This document shows positions 13,893-23,724 of a stretch of DNA of 32,468 nucleotides, piece after piece. Source of the stretch: Ignavibacteriota bacterium. Lineage in GTDB: Bacteria; Bacteroidota; Ignavibacteria; UBA10030. Under the pieces are notes generated by a model that saw nothing but the letters and a program-made list of their open reading frames with translations, was not told where the DNA came from and ran no database searches. The position numbers were made by a program, and so were the translations under genes. Every line of letters begins with the position of its first letter. The first letter of the stretch is position 1. The stretch is taken from the NCBI GenBank assembly GCA_003170475.1, contig PMZI01000045.1, positions 98,138 to 130,605 on the forward strand, read 5' to 3'.

Positions 13893-16800
13893 ATGGTTGA
13901 TCACAAAACAAACACGCGAATGCCAATGAGGGCAACGGTAGGTTTTGTGGTTTTTGCGGCTCTCGTGATAACCATCGGTTATCTTTACTACCGGGACGAG
14001 ATGGCACAATATCGTCATCAGGTCGGCCGGGAATTGGATACCTATGCGAGTCTCAAGACTTCGCAGATCAACCGATGGAGAAACGAACGACTGGCTGACG
14101 CCGGCTCATTTTCCCAGAACAGGGCATTTGCAGAATTGATGGAGCGCCTCGTCAATGATCCGGCGAGTTCGAACATCAATGGACAGTTGCGCACAGCACT
14201 GGCGCCAATTCTCAGCAATCATGACTATGCAGCGATCACGTTCATCGATCTCGCAGGGAAGGTCCATTTTATCCTTGGAGACTCAGATCTTGTCTCGCCG
14301 ATGTGCAGCCATGACTCTGCCGGCAAGTCCAATGTGCAGTCCCGTGAGTTTGCCCCCTTGTTGACCCGAGTGGAACAGCGCATTCACGTCGATATTCTTG
14401 CTCCGATCATGAAGGGCAAGGGCCACAAGTCTGCCCTCCTCGGCTATCTCATTTTTCACATTGATCCATACCTGGAACTGTATCCGCTGGTGCAGTCTTG
14501 GCCGGCGCCCGAGAAAACTTCCGAGTGTCTCCTTCTCGAGGCGACATCAGGTGACATCCTCCTGTTGAACGATTCTCAATTGGTCGGCGATAGCCTGCAT
14601 CACCTTGCGGTGAAGGAATTGGATTCCCGTTTCATTGAAGCTCGTGCTGCGACGGGAGAGGAAGGTCTTTTGCAGGGACAAGATTACCGTCATTGCGAAG
14701 TGCTTGCGTCGGTAAAAAAACTCCCGGGCACCAATTGGGTTCTTGTGACGAAAGCCGGAGCGGGGGCACTCAGCGTTCCAGTGAGGCTCCGAATATGGCT
14801 CGCTGTCGGTCTGACCTTGGCCCTTCTTGTCAGTGCGGGTATCACACTCTTCCTTCTGTGGCGACGGAAACTCTCCCCGGCGGACATCGTCTCGGGTGAG
14901 CTCCAGTCGTTTGCCGGACCGTCCATGCAGCAGTATGACATGCTCACTCGTCATGCGAACGACATCATCCTCTTAATGACGCCGGACGGAACGATTGTCC
15001 ATGCAAATGATCGGGCGGGTGAAGCATACGGCTATTCGGCCAAAGAGATGGCGGGGATTCATATCAGTCGGATACGCGCTCCCGAGACACTTGCATCTCT
15101 GAGACGGCAGACAGAACTGATTGCCGAACGAGGGGGGTTGATTTTCGAGACTATCCATCAGCACCGCGATGGCCGGACGTTTCCTGTGGAAACGAGTTCG
15201 AGGCAGATTGAAATCGATGGTGTGAAGTACTTTCAGGGCATCGTCCGCGACACTACTGGCCGGAAGAGATCCGAAGAACGGCTCAGCAAACTGAATAACT
15301 GCCTGTTGGGATTTGGGTCTGATCCTGTGAAGAATATCAATTCACTTGTGGAACTCTGCGGGCAATTGCTTGGTGCATCAAGTGCAGCATATAACCGGCT
15401 GGAAGGGGAGTTCCTTCGTTCCGTCGGTTACTGGAATGTCTCGATTGACCATGAACCTCTGGATGTCGCTCAAGGGCATGTGTGTTGTGATGTGATTACT
15501 TCAGGTCGAGAAGATATCGTGGTGGTTCGCGACCTGGATCAAACGGACTATGCAAGAACCGATCCCAATGTGACTCGGTATCGGCTCAAAACTTATGTCG
15601 GAAAAGGAGTACGGTTTGGAACTACGACCATCGGATCCCTGTGCGCGGTGTTCCAGGAGGACTTTGTTCCCTCCGAGGATGACGAGAGACTCATAGGAAT
15701 TGTCGCCTCGGCCCTTGGGGTTGAGGAAAACCGGCGTCACAAGGAGGATGCTCTGCGAGAAAGTGAGGACCGCTATCGAAAGCTCGTGGAATTCTCGCCG
15801 GATGCGATCGCAGTGCATATCGATGGACGGTTTGTCTATGTCAATCGGGCCGGGATCAACATGATGGGTGCAAGAGACATGAACGATCTTCTGGGGAAAC
15901 CGATCCTGGACATCGTTCACCCGGACTACAGGGAGCTTGCGCAGAAGAGGGCTTTTGAGCAACCCGTAGAACGGATCGAGCAGCCATTCGTCGAGGAGAA
16001 ATTTGTGCGCTTCAACGGGTCGACGATCGACGTTGAGGTAGCGACGACTCCGATTACTTATGAAGGCAAGGCTGCCACATTGGTGGTCGCACGTGACCTG
16101 GAGGATCGACATCGGGAGCAGGAAGAATTAATACGATTGCGCGAGGCTGTTGAAACCACAGGAGAGGTTGTCTTCACAACCAACGCGGAAGGCACGTTCA
16201 CGTATGTGAACCCCGAGTTCACTCGTATCTACGGATATGCTTCAGCGGAGGTTGTCGGAAAGGCAACACCATGGATTCTGAGAAGCGGATTGATGGATCG
16301 CGCGACATATGATGAATTCTGGAATGAGCTTCGCTCGAAGCGGGTATTCCGGGGTGAGTTGATCAACAAGACAAAGGACGGTCGATTGATTACGGCCGAG
16401 GGGTCTGCGAGTCCGATCGTTGGCAAGGATGGATCTGTTCTGGGGTATCTTGCGATTCAGAGGGATGTTACTGACCGGAGGCAGGTAGAGGAGGCTCTTC
16501 GGAGATCGGAAGAAAGCTACCGGGGGCTCTTCAACAGTGTCAGCGATGCGATCTACATCCTGGATCGAGAAGGAAAGTTTGTTGACGTGAACCAGGGGGC
16601 CTTGACGATGTACGGCCACTCTCGCGATTTCTTCATCGGAAACACACCTGCCGTTCTGGGTGCGTCGGGCATGAACGATATGGCAAAGACCTCGGACGCA
16701 GTGAAAAAGACATTTGAGGGTTTGCCTCAGCGGTTCGAATGGTGGGGGCTTCGGAAGAACGGAACTATCTTCCCGAAAGAAGTGCGCCTGAATCGCAGCG

Positions 16801-19172
16801 TCTACTTTGGGCAAGATGTAGTCGTGGCACTTGGTCAGGATATCACAGATCGGAAAAAGGCCGAGGATGCGATTCGAAGATCCGATCTCAGGTTTCGGCA
16901 AGTGTGGGGTAGCTCGAGGGATGGAATGCGCATTCTGGATGAAAGCGGAACGATCATTATGGTGAATGAGGCCTTCTGTCGTCTTGTAGGATTTGAAGAG
17001 AAGGATCTTGTCGGGAAAACCTTTCCGACTGCGTACATGTCAGGGGATGAGGCGAAAGATCTCGATGATCTGAGGATCTTCAAGCAGAGGTTTCAGACGC
17101 GTTCATTTGCCTCCCGTCAGGAAGTACCCATCAGGCTCAAAGGGGGGAAGCACATTCTCGTTGAGCTCTCGAACGACGTTCTCGAAATGGAAAACGAGGC
17201 ACCGCTTCTGCTGAGCATTTTCAGGGATTTTACAGAGCGCCGGGAATCCGAACGGAAGCTCCGTGAGAGTGAAGAGAAATTTCGATCGCTCTCGGAGCAG
17301 TCCCCGAACATGATCTACATCAACAAAGGCGGAAGGATTGTCTACGCAAATCAGAGATGCGTCGACGTTATGGGCTTCTCCAAGGAAGAGTTCTACACTG
17401 AGGAATTCAACTTTCTCTCTCTGATTGCCGCAGAACACCTGTCGACCGTGCGCAAGAATTTTGCGCGGCACCTGGCAGGAGAAGAAATCGATCCCTATGA
17501 GTATGCCCTGTATACCAAAGACCGAAAAAGGCTCCTCGGCATCCACACCACCAAGCTTATTAACTTTGAGGAGGGGAATGCAGTCCTTGGAATTATTACC
17601 GACGTCACCGGAACTCGCCACGTGGAAGAAGAACTCCGCAAACTTCAGCAAGCGGTGGAACAAAGTCCTGCATCGATCATCATCACCGATGTCGAAGGAA
17701 ACATCGAGTACGCCAACCCCCGATTCACGGAAGTGAGCGGCTATAAGTTGGAGGAAGTCATCGGCGCAAATCCGCGTATTCTAAAATCGGATCATACCTC
17801 GCGTGACGAATACGCTATATTGTGGGAGACGATCAAAGCCGGCAGGGAGTGGAGAGGGGAATTTCACAACAAGAAAAAGAACGGCGAGCTCTTTTGGGAG
17901 CAGGCTTCGATTTCTCCCATCAGAGATGCAGCCGGCACGATCACGCATTTCCTCGCAGTAAAAGAAGATATCACAAAAAGAAAAATGCTCGAGCTGCAGC
18001 TCTGGCAGGCGCAGAAGATGGAGAGTATTGGCACTCTTGCCAGCGGTATTGCGCATGACTTCAACAATATCCTTGGGATCATTCTGGGCTATGCAAGCCT
18101 GCTGACCCAGAAACCCGTCGAATCGTCGAAGTTGAACGCATATGCGGATTCGATCGTGAAAGCGGCCGATCGCGGGGCAGCATTGGTGCGCCAGATTCTC
18201 ACCTTTGCGCGGAAGAGCGAGTTCAAGTTGCAGAAGGTGGATGTGAACTCGATCATTGGTGAGCTGGCGAAAATGCTCGGTGAGACATTTCCGAAGACCA
18301 TCAGCTTGTCGCTGCAGCTTGAAAAGGCACTACCTGCACTGTCGATCGATCGTACCCAACTGCACCAGGCTCTGCTCAACCTCTGTGTCAATGCGCGCGA
18401 TGCCATGTCCGAGCGAGGGTCTCTGACGATCACCACGAAACTTGTATCCGGAGATACCCTGGGGCCGCGATTTGCTGCGGCGTACGGGAGGAGGTTTGTG
18501 GAAATCAATGTCTCTGATACAGGAATCGGAATGGACGAGACAACAAAGATCCGAATCTTTGAACCATTCTTCACCACAAAGGAAATCGGAAAAGGAACAG
18601 GGCTTGGGCTCGCGGTCGTGTTTGGCGTTGTTCAGGAGCATCTGGGATTTGTCGATGTGGAGAGTACGGTTGCTGAAGGGTCGACCTTCCATGTGTACCT
18701 GCCGGTTCCGGAAGGTGCCATGTCGGGATCCGGTGAGCTCAGCTCCGTCGGGGTGGATATGCCCGGCGGATCGGAGACGATACTCGTTGTCGAGGATGAA
18801 GATCTCATGCGAGAATTTCTCGTCGCATTGCTTGAGCAGAAGGGTTACAGGGTGCTGACGGCGATCGATGGAGAAGAGGCCATCAAGATTCACGAAGCGA
18901 ACGCGCAGCAAATCGATCTGGTGCTTTCCGACGTAGGGCTTCCAAAACTGGATGGCTGGGAGGCGAGCAAGCAGATGAAAAAGGCGAATCCCCAGTTGCT
19001 TGTATTCCTGGCAAGCGGGTACCTGGACTCTCATCTCCGGGCAGAAATATCGGAAGGGGGCATTCGGGGATTCATCGAAAAGCCGTACCGGCCGAATGAT
19101 ATCCTGATGAGAGTACGAGAGGCGCTCGATTCTCGAAAACCTTCTTCTCAACCGGGCCAGGAGAAGCTGTAA
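13893..19172 (+). CDS. Hybrid sensor histidine kinase with seven PAS domains, one GAF domain and a receiver
   Basis: A 1759-residue membrane kinase. Segment 13-32 is a transmembrane helix, about 33-297 an extracytoplasmic sensor region, and 300-325 a second helix. Then follow PAS1 (about 348-457), a GAF domain (464-615), PAS2 (621-740), PAS3 (749-865), PAS4 (869-990), PAS5 (992-1115), PAS6 (1122-1240) and PAS7 (1248-1365). The HisKA domain has the phospho-His at 1388 in GIAHDFNN. The HATPase domain has LLNLCVNARDAM, DTGIGMD and GTGLGLAVV. A C-terminal receiver starts near 1630 with VVEDED and has its acceptor Asp at 1680 (LSDVGLPKLDG). GIAHDFNNIL kinases form a known hybrid subfamily. There is no output-domain gene beside it, so its partner is elsewhere. 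Start: GGAGGG six bases before the ATG. Confidence 0.95.
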   Translation: MVDHKTNTRMPMRATVGFVVFAALVITIGYLYYRDEMAQYRHQVGRELDTYASLKTSQINRWRNERLADAGSFSQNRAFAELMERLVNDPASSNINGQLRTALAPILSNHDYAAITFIDLAGKVHFILGDSDLVSPMCSHDSAGKSNVQSREFAPLLTRVEQRIHVDILAPIMKGKGHKSALLGYLIFHIDPYLELYPLVQSWPAPEKTSECLLLEATSGDILLLNDSQLVGDSLHHLAVKELDSRFIEARAATGEEGLLQGQDYRHCEVLASVKKLPGTNWVLVTKAGAGALSVPVRLRIWLAVGLTLALLVSAGITLFLLWRRKLSPADIVSGELQSFAGPSMQQYDMLTRHANDIILLMTPDGTIVHANDRAGEAYGYSAKEMAGIHISRIRAPETLASLRRQTELIAERGGLIFETIHQHRDGRTFPVETSSRQIEIDGVKYFQGIVRDTTGRKRSEERLSKLNNCLLGFGSDPVKNINSLVELCGQLLGASSAAYNRLEGEFLRSVGYWNVSIDHEPLDVAQGHVCCDVITSGREDIVVVRDLDQTDYARTDPNVTRYRLKTYVGKGVRFGTTTIGSLCAVFQEDFVPSEDDERLIGIVASALGVEENRRHKEDALRESEDRYRKLVEFSPDAIAVHIDGRFVYVNRAGINMMGARDMNDLLGKPILDIVHPDYRELAQKRAFEQPVERIEQPFVEEKFVRFNGSTIDVEVATTPITYEGKAATLVVARDLEDRHREQEELIRLREAVETTGEVVFTTNAEGTFTYVNPEFTRIYGYASAEVVGKATPWILRSGLMDRATYDEFWNELRSKRVFRGELINKTKDGRLITAEGSASPIVGKDGSVLGYLAIQRDVTDRRQVEEALRRSEESYRGLFNSVSDAIYILDREGKFVDVNQGALTMYGHSRDFFIGNTPAVLGASGMNDMAKTSDAVKKTFEGLPQRFEWWGLRKNGTIFPKEVRLNRSVYFGQDVVVALGQDITDRKKAEDAIRRSDLRFRQVWGSSRDGMRILDESGTIIMVNEAFCRLVGFEEKDLVGKTFPTAYMSGDEAKDLDDLRIFKQRFQTRSFASRQEVPIRLKGGKHILVELSNDVLEMENEAPLLLSIFRDFTERRESERKLRESEEKFRSLSEQSPNMIYINKGGRIVYANQRCVDVMGFSKEEFYTEEFNFLSLIAAEHLSTVRKNFARHLAGEEIDPYEYALYTKDRKRLLGIHTTKLINFEEGNAVLGIITDVTGTRHVEEELRKLQQAVEQSPASIIITDVEGNIEYANPRFTEVSGYKLEEVIGANPRILKSDHTSRDEYAILWETIKAGREWRGEFHNKKKNGELFWEQASISPIRDAAGTITHFLAVKEDITKRKMLELQLWQAQKMESIGTLASGIAHDFNNILGIILGYASLLTQKPVESSKLNAYADSIVKAADRGAALVRQILTFARKSEFKLQKVDVNSIIGELAKMLGETFPKTISLSLQLEKALPALSIDRTQLHQALLNLCVNARDAMSERGSLTITTKLVSGDTLGPRFAAAYGRRFVEINVSDTGIGMDETTKIRIFEPFFTTKEIGKGTGLGLAVVFGVVQEHLGFVDVESTVAEGSTFHVYLPVPEGAMSGSGELSSVGVDMPGGSETILVVEDEDLMREFLVALLEQKGYRVLTAIDGEEAIKIHEANAQQIDLVLSDVGLPKLDGWEASKQMKKANPQLLVFLASGYLDSHLRAEISEGGIRGFIEKPYRPNDILMRVREALDSRKPSSQPGQEKL

Positions 19173-19307
19173 GTCGTTCTGTGAATGCAGCTTGTGGATT
19201 TACAAAAATATTCCTATTCGCGGAACATTTTTTTGAAGCTCTGTGTTAGAAAAAATGGACCCGCTCTGTAGTCCTACCTCGAGTGGGTTTCATAACAACC
19301 TCCCTGG

Positions 19308-19343
19308 CCCCGACGCTCACGGTGCGCGTCGGGGTTTTTATTT
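19308..19343 (+). terminator. Intrinsic terminator after the hybrid kinase
   Basis: CCCCGACGC (19308-19316) pairs perfectly with GCGTCGGGG (19326-19334) across a nine-base loop, followed directly by TTTTTATTT. It lies 135 bases after the kinase stop. The minus strand has no T-run after the stem. Confidence 0.9.
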
Positions 19344-19395
19344 CCTTCCGCACTTCGTCCGCTGATCTTCGTCGCTTCTGGGATATGAGGGCAAT

Positions 19396-20037
19396 TCAAC
19401 CCGGGAGTGGGCTTTCTGTCTCGCGGTGCACGTCTGTGAGCGATTTGAGAAGAAGACGTACCTCTGACGTGTCGAGAGAGCGATGCTCTCCGGGATTCAT
19501 TCCGGTCAGAGTCAATGGACCTAGTGCGATCCGTAGGATGCGAAGAGTGGGGTGTCCAACCGCTGCGGTCATTTTTCGTACTTGCCTGTTGCGGCCTTCT
19601 GTCAAAGTGATCTCCAGCCATGTCGTGGCAACATTTTTCCTGAACCGGATTGGCACCGCTCGTGGGGGGACATCGGGTTCTTGTTCAAGCTTTTGAACAG
19701 CGGCTTCGTTTGTTTTCTTCCCCTCGATCAGTACACCCATTCTTAGTCGCGCAAGGGCCTCACTCGTCGGTGTTCTCTCTACTTGCACGAGATACGTTCG
19801 CGTGTGGCCATAGCGTGGTTCAACCAAGCGGTGTTTGGTGTCATTGTCATCTGTGAGCAGGAGGAGGCCCTCACTGTCGGCGTCCAGCCTGCCGACGGGA
19901 TAAACACATTTGGGGAAAGGACCGAAATCACTCAGAGTCTTTCTTCCCGCATCATCCGTAAACTGAGAAAGGACGCCGTATGGTTTGTAGAAGACGATGT
20001 ATGTGTGAAGCTCTGACCTGATGTGCTTATGTGGCAT
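19396..20037 (-). CDS. RluE/RsuA-family pseudouridine synthase
   Basis: A protein of about 213 residues that isomerises uridine in rRNA. The catalytic motif is GRLDADSEGLLLLTDD with Asp52; other family motifs are FYKPYGVLSQF, GRNRQVRKMTAAVGHPTLRILRIALGPL broken by normal spacing, and GEHRSL near the end. There is no N-terminal S4 domain, so it resembles RluE (23S rRNA U2457) more than RsuA or RluB. The open frame extends to an ATG at 20091, but that extension would be read from the clpC terminator hairpin and looks unlike protein; the ATG at 20037 with AGAGG just upstream is preferred. It lies downstream of the clpC terminator, so it may depend on read-through or a promoter not seen. Confidence 0.85.
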   Translation of the reverse strand: MPHKHIRSELHTYIVFYKPYGVLSQFTDDAGRKTLSDFGPFPKCVYPVGRLDADSEGLLLLTDDNDTKHRLVEPRYGHTRTYLVQVERTPTSEALARLRMGVLIEGKKTNEAAVQKLEQEPDVPPRAVPIRFRKNVATTWLEITLTEGRNRQVRKMTAAVGHPTLRILRIALGPLTLTGMNPGEHRSLDTSEVRLLLKSLTDVHRETESPLPG

Positions 20038-20050
20038 GATCCTCTGCGAG

Positions 20051-20082
20051 AAAAAAAATCCCCCGGGAGAAGCCGGGGGATT
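20051..20082 (-). terminator. Intrinsic terminator after clpC
   Basis: On the minus strand a perfect ten-base stem AATCCCCCGG / CCGGGGGATT with a six-base loop is followed by a run of eight T (plus-strand A at 20051-20058). It lies 27 bases beyond the clpC stop. Confidence 0.92.
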
Positions 20083-20108
20083 CCAATTCAAATGCGCTAC
20101 GGACTCTC

Positions 20109-22610
20109 CTACGATGCATCAGCAACTTCTTCGTCATGTTCCTTCAACTCGTCTCCCCCTTTGTCCTTGCTGGAATCGATGAATCTCAGCTCTTCAGCTT
20201 TCTTGCTGAATTTCACCTTGATCTTGCTTCCATTCACGAAAGAGCCTTTCAGGATCTCTTCCGCGAGTGGATCCTCCACATACTTCTGAAGAGCCCGGCG
20301 GAGGGGGCGTGCGCCGAAGGCGGGATCGAACCCCTTGTCTGCCAGGAACTCTTTGGCCGGCTTCGTCAGTTCGATCACAATTCCCATGCTCTCCATGCGC
20401 TTCAGGAGATCCTGTGACGCAATATCGATGATCTGGAGAATGTGTTCGCGCTCGAGGCTGTGGAAAACGATGGCGTCGTCAACGCGGTTGAGGAACTCAG
20501 GATTGAACACGCGTTTCAAAGCGTCTTCAATGTGTCCCTTCATTGCGCTGTATTTGTCGGCTTCTGACTTTGTTCCAAATCCCATAGCGCCGGTGGACTT
20601 GATGTCGCGAGTCCCGATGTTGGAAGTCATGATCAGGATCGTATTCTTGAAATCTACGCGGCGGCCCAGGCTATCTGTCAGAATGCCGTCATCCAACACC
20701 TGCAAGAGGATGTTGAAGACATCCGGATGAGCTTTCTCGATCTCATCCAAGAGAACAACGGAGTACGGCTTGCGTCTGACTTTTTCCGTCAGTTGCCCGC
20801 CTTCTTCGTATCCGACGTATCCCGGAGGGGCACCCACAAGGCGCGAAACGGAGAATTTCTCCATGTATTCGCTCATGTCGATGCGAATGAGGGCTTCTTC
20901 AGAATCGAAAAGATACTTGGCCAGCGCCTTCGCCATTTCTGTTTTGCCGACACCGGTTGGTCCAAGGAAAATAAACGATCCGATCGGTCGTCTCGGGTCC
21001 TTAAGGCCTGCTCTTGTGCGGCGAATCGCCCGCGTCAGTTTTGTGATTGCTTCATCCTGCCCCACGATCACACCTCTGAGCGCTTCTTCCATCTTCAGGA
21101 GCTTCTCGGACTCGCTCTGCGCGACGCGGTTGACCGGGATGCTTGTCATCATGGAGACAACTTCAGCACAGTTCTCTTCGCTCACGTCGTAAACAATATC
21201 CTGAGCTTTCAGCTCCCATTCACGTTTCGCAATTTCGAGGTCACTGAACAGTTTCTTTTCGAGGTCACGGAGCCGTGCGGCTTCCTCGAAGTTTTGATTC
21301 TTCACAACCTGATTCTTTGCCTGTTTGATCTTTTCTATTTCTTCTTCAAGCTGCAAAATTTCCTTTGGCACGATGATATTCGCAAGGTGAACCCTTGATC
21401 CGGCCTCATCCATGACGTCGATTGCCTTGTCCGGCAAATATCGGTCCGTAATGTATCGGTCACTCAACCGGACAGCTGCCTCGATTGCCTTGTCGGAAAA
21501 GCGGACGCCGTGATGTTCCTCATATTTCGACTTGATGTTCATGAGAATCTGAATGGTCTCATCCACGGAAGTGGGATCCACCATGATCTTCTGGAAACGG
21601 CGGTCGAGAGCGCCGTCTTTCTCAATGTACTGTCGATACTCATCAAGCGTCGTGGCGCCGATGCACTGGAGTTCCCCCCGTGCCAAAGCCGGCTTGAACA
21701 TGTTGGAGGCATCGAGCGACCCGCTTGCGCCGCCGGCTCCCACGATCGTATGCAATTCGTCGATGAATAGGATGACGTCTTTCGCCTTCTCCAACTCGTT
21801 CATCACAGCTTTCATTCGCTCTTCAAATTGGCCGCGGTATTTTGTTCCGGCAACCAACGCCGCGAGGTCCAAGGTGACGACACGCTTGTCGTGCAGAACT
21901 CTTGATACCTTTTTCTGAACAATCCTCAGGGCCAAGCCTTCAGCAATTGCGGATTTCCCAACGCCGGGCTCGCCGATCAACACTGGATTGTTCTTTTTCC
22001 GACGGCTCAGGACCTGTGCAACCCGTTCGATTTCCTTTTCACGACCCACGATGGGGTCAAGCTTATCTTCGATCGCCAACTTCGTGAGGTCACGGCCGAA
22101 GTTGTCAAGCACCGGAGTCTTTGATTTGTCCTGCTTTTTCTCTGTCGGGTGTTGCGACGGAGGGGATGACGGCTTTCCGGAAATGATATTGTCGAGTTCG
22201 TTTCGAACGACGTCATAGTGCACGTTGAATTGATGCAGGATCTGTGCGGCAATATTGTCGTCATCGCGGAGAAGCGACAGAAGGAGATGCTCGGTGCCGA
22301 TAACATCGGACTTGTAGAGCTTCGCCTCCAGATAAGTGATTTTAAGGACTTTTTCAGCCTGTTTGGTCAAAGGGATATTGCCAATGGTCAGAGTGCCACC
22401 GGACGTCCGAACTGTGTCCTCGATCGCTTTTTTAAGCTTATAGAGGTCGACTCCCAGGTTACGAAGGATTTTCACAGCAATTCCTTCGCCTTCCCGGATA
22501 ATACCGAGAAGAAGGTGTTCTGTACCGATGTAGTCGTGCCCCAAGCGCAATGCTTCTTCGCGGCTTAACCTGATGACATCCTGAACTCTATTCGAAAAAT
22601 TGCCTTCCAT
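20109..22610 (-). CDS. clpC: ClpC-type ATP-dependent unfoldase
   Basis: An 833-residue Hsp100 protein. Two Clp-N repeats (about 1-145) are followed by AAA module 1 with Walker A GEPGVGKS at 213-220 and Walker B LFIDE. Next is a short middle domain with a UVR-like segment ([17 protein letters not shown]). AAA module 2 has Walker A GPTGVGKT at 550-557 and [14 protein letters not shown], and a C-terminal small domain ends the protein. The short middle domain separates ClpC from ClpB. It unfolds proteins and feeds them to ClpP; clpP is not in the window. Neither mcsA, mcsB nor ctsR is adjacent, and I see no CIRCE or CtsR-like box upstream, so housekeeping expression from the promoter at 22695-22723 is likely. 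Confidence 0.95.
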   Translation of the reverse strand: MEGNFSNRVQDVIRLSREEALRLGHDYIGTEHLLLGIIREGEGIAVKILRNLGVDLYKLKKAIEDTVRTSGGTLTIGNIPLTKQAEKVLKITYLEAKLYKSDVIGTEHLLLSLLRDDDNIAAQILHQFNVHYDVVRNELDNIISGKPSSPPSQHPTEKKQDKSKTPVLDNFGRDLTKLAIEDKLDPIVGREKEIERVAQVLSRRKKNNPVLIGEPGVGKSAIAEGLALRIVQKKVSRVLHDKRVVTLDLAALVAGTKYRGQFEERMKAVMNELEKAKDVILFIDELHTIVGAGGASGSLDASNMFKPALARGELQCIGATTLDEYRQYIEKDGALDRRFQKIMVDPTSVDETIQILMNIKSKYEEHHGVRFSDKAIEAAVRLSDRYITDRYLPDKAIDVMDEAGSRVHLANIIVPKEILQLEEEIEKIKQAKNQVVKNQNFEEAARLRDLEKKLFSDLEIAKREWELKAQDIVYDVSEENCAEVVSMMTSIPVNRVAQSESEKLLKMEEALRGVIVGQDEAITKLTRAIRRTRAGLKDPRRPIGSFIFLGPTGVGKTEMAKALAKYLFDSEEALIRIDMSEYMEKFSVSRLVGAPPGYVGYEEGGQLTEKVRRKPYSVVLLDEIEKAHPDVFNILLQVLDDGILTDSLGRRVDFKNTILIMTSNIGTRDIKSTGAMGFGTKSEADKYSAMKGHIEDALKRVFNPEFLNRVDDAIVFHSLEREHILQIIDIASQDLLKRMESMGIVIELTKPAKEFLADKGFDPAFGARPLRRALQKYVEDPLAEEILKGSFVNGSKIKVKFSKKAEELRFIDSSKDKGGDELKEHDEEVADAS

Positions 22611-22694
22611 CGAAACTCTCGCCTATAGAAAATGAACAGTGGTACATCTCATACGTCTAATAACACGCAGGCAGACGAATGAGTTTCCGAGTAG

Positions 22695-22723
22695 AATATA
22701 ACCAATAATCAAAGTGCAGTCAA
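22695..22723 (-). promoter_or_regulatory. Sigma70-type promoter of clpC
   Basis: On the minus strand TTGACT (22723-22718), 17 bases, then TATATT (22700-22695), five of six matches at both boxes. The clpC start is about 85 bases downstream. Confidence 0.65.
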
Positions 22724-22802
22724 GGAACGTAATTTCCGCCGCAAATTTCCACATTGCTTTAAGTCAAATCTGCAATCCTTTTGAGGGTGTACAAACTTTT
22801 CT

Positions 22803-22831
22803 TTGACTTTATAGGCGAAAAAGCTTAAATT
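22803..22831 (+). promoter_or_regulatory. Sigma70-type promoter of the uppS-bamA-lpx operon
   Basis: TTGACT (22803-22808), 17 bases, then TAAATT (22826-22831). The -10 box is identical to that of the promoter at 11589-11617. The uppS TTG start lies about 50 bases downstream. Confidence 0.65.
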
Positions 22832-22881
22832 TTTTGTCACGTCAAGATGTCGAATTCGGCAAAGGATGAAGAGGCGCAAGG

Positions 22882-23724
22882 TTGGCGTTGGAAAAAGCAG
22901 CGGGTTCTGACAAGCTCCTTCAGGACCAGATCATCAAATCTGGTGATATCCCAAGGCACATTGCGATCATCATGGATGGCAATGGGCGGTGGGCACAGAA
23001 GCGGGGTTTGCCGAGAATCGCAGGCCATCGCGAAGGCGTCAATTCTGTCCGGGACATCGTCGAAGCCTGTGGCCAGCTTGGTGTCAGGTATCTGACGCTT
23101 TACGCCTTCTCCACCGAGAACTGGAAAAGGCCCCGGGAAGAAGTCTCGTTGCTCATGCGCCTTCTTCTCAAAGCATTGCGCGATGAGAAGGACCGTCTCC
23201 ATCAGAATGAAGTGCAGCTCAAAGCTGTTGGCGACATTTCGACGCTGCCACAGGATGTCCAGGATGAGCTTCTCGATGGCATCGAGAAAATGAAGAACAA
23301 CAAAGGCTTGACGCTCATTCTGGCTCTCAGCTACAGCGGCCGATGGGATATTACAAATGCCATCGGAAGGATGTACGACGACATACGCTCCGGAAGTCTC
23401 AAGAAGGAGCAGATTACTCAGGACCTTATCGCAAGCTACCTGTCAACGAAAGACTTTCCCGACCCAGATCTTCTCGTTCGGACAAGCGGTGAGCTTCGAA
23501 TTAGCAATTTTCTCATCTGGCAGATTGCCTACAGCGAGCTCTTCATTTCTCAGGAGTTTTGGCCCTCGTTTCGAAGGAATCAGCTGTATGAGTCCATTGC
23601 GGATTTTCAGCGAAGAGAGCGAAGATTCGGGATGGTGAGCGAACAACTTCACTGCAATGAACCCACGGGAGTAGAGCCACTCCGAGAGATGGAAAGGTTT
23701 GTAAAAAGTGCATCGAAGCCATAG
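22882..23724 (+). CDS. uppS: Undecaprenyl diphosphate synthase (isoprenyl transferase)
   Basis: A 280-residue cis-prenyltransferase that makes the C55 lipid carrier for peptidoglycan and O-antigen from farnesyl and isopentenyl diphosphates. The catalytic Asp is Asp32 in IIMDGNGRWA. Other motifs are AFSTENW, SYSGRWDI, and DLLVRTSGELRISNFLIWQIAYSEL with its conserved Arg and Glu residues. An in-frame stop at 22867-22869 forces the start downstream; the TTG at 22882 has GAGG seven bases upstream and leaves a normal N-terminal segment, so a TTG start is chosen. An ATG at 22847 opens a different frame. uppS next to bamA and the lpx genes is a usual envelope gene order. The 3' end overlaps bamA by 17 bases. 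Confidence 0.93.
   Translation: MALEKAAGSDKLLQDQIIKSGDIPRHIAIIMDGNGRWAQKRGLPRIAGHREGVNSVRDIVEACGQLGVRYLTLYAFSTENWKRPREEVSLLMRLLLKALRDEKDRLHQNEVQLKAVGDISTLPQDVQDELLDGIEKMKNNKGLTLILALSYSGRWDITNAIGRMYDDIRSGSLKKEQITQDLIASYLSTKDFPDPDLLVRTSGELRISNFLIWQIAYSELFISQEFWPSFRRNQLYESIADFQRRERRFGMVSEQLHCNEPTGVEPLREMERFVKSASKP

Noticed and set aside
18330-19151. 273-codon minus-strand frame within the hybrid kinase
   Set aside because: It is a shadow of the HATPase and receiver domains; the plus-strand frame is clearly coding.
20038-20091. N-terminal extension of the RluE-like protein to an ATG at 20091
   Set aside because: The extension would be encoded by the clpC terminator hairpin and its T-run; the ATG at 20037 gives a normal family start.
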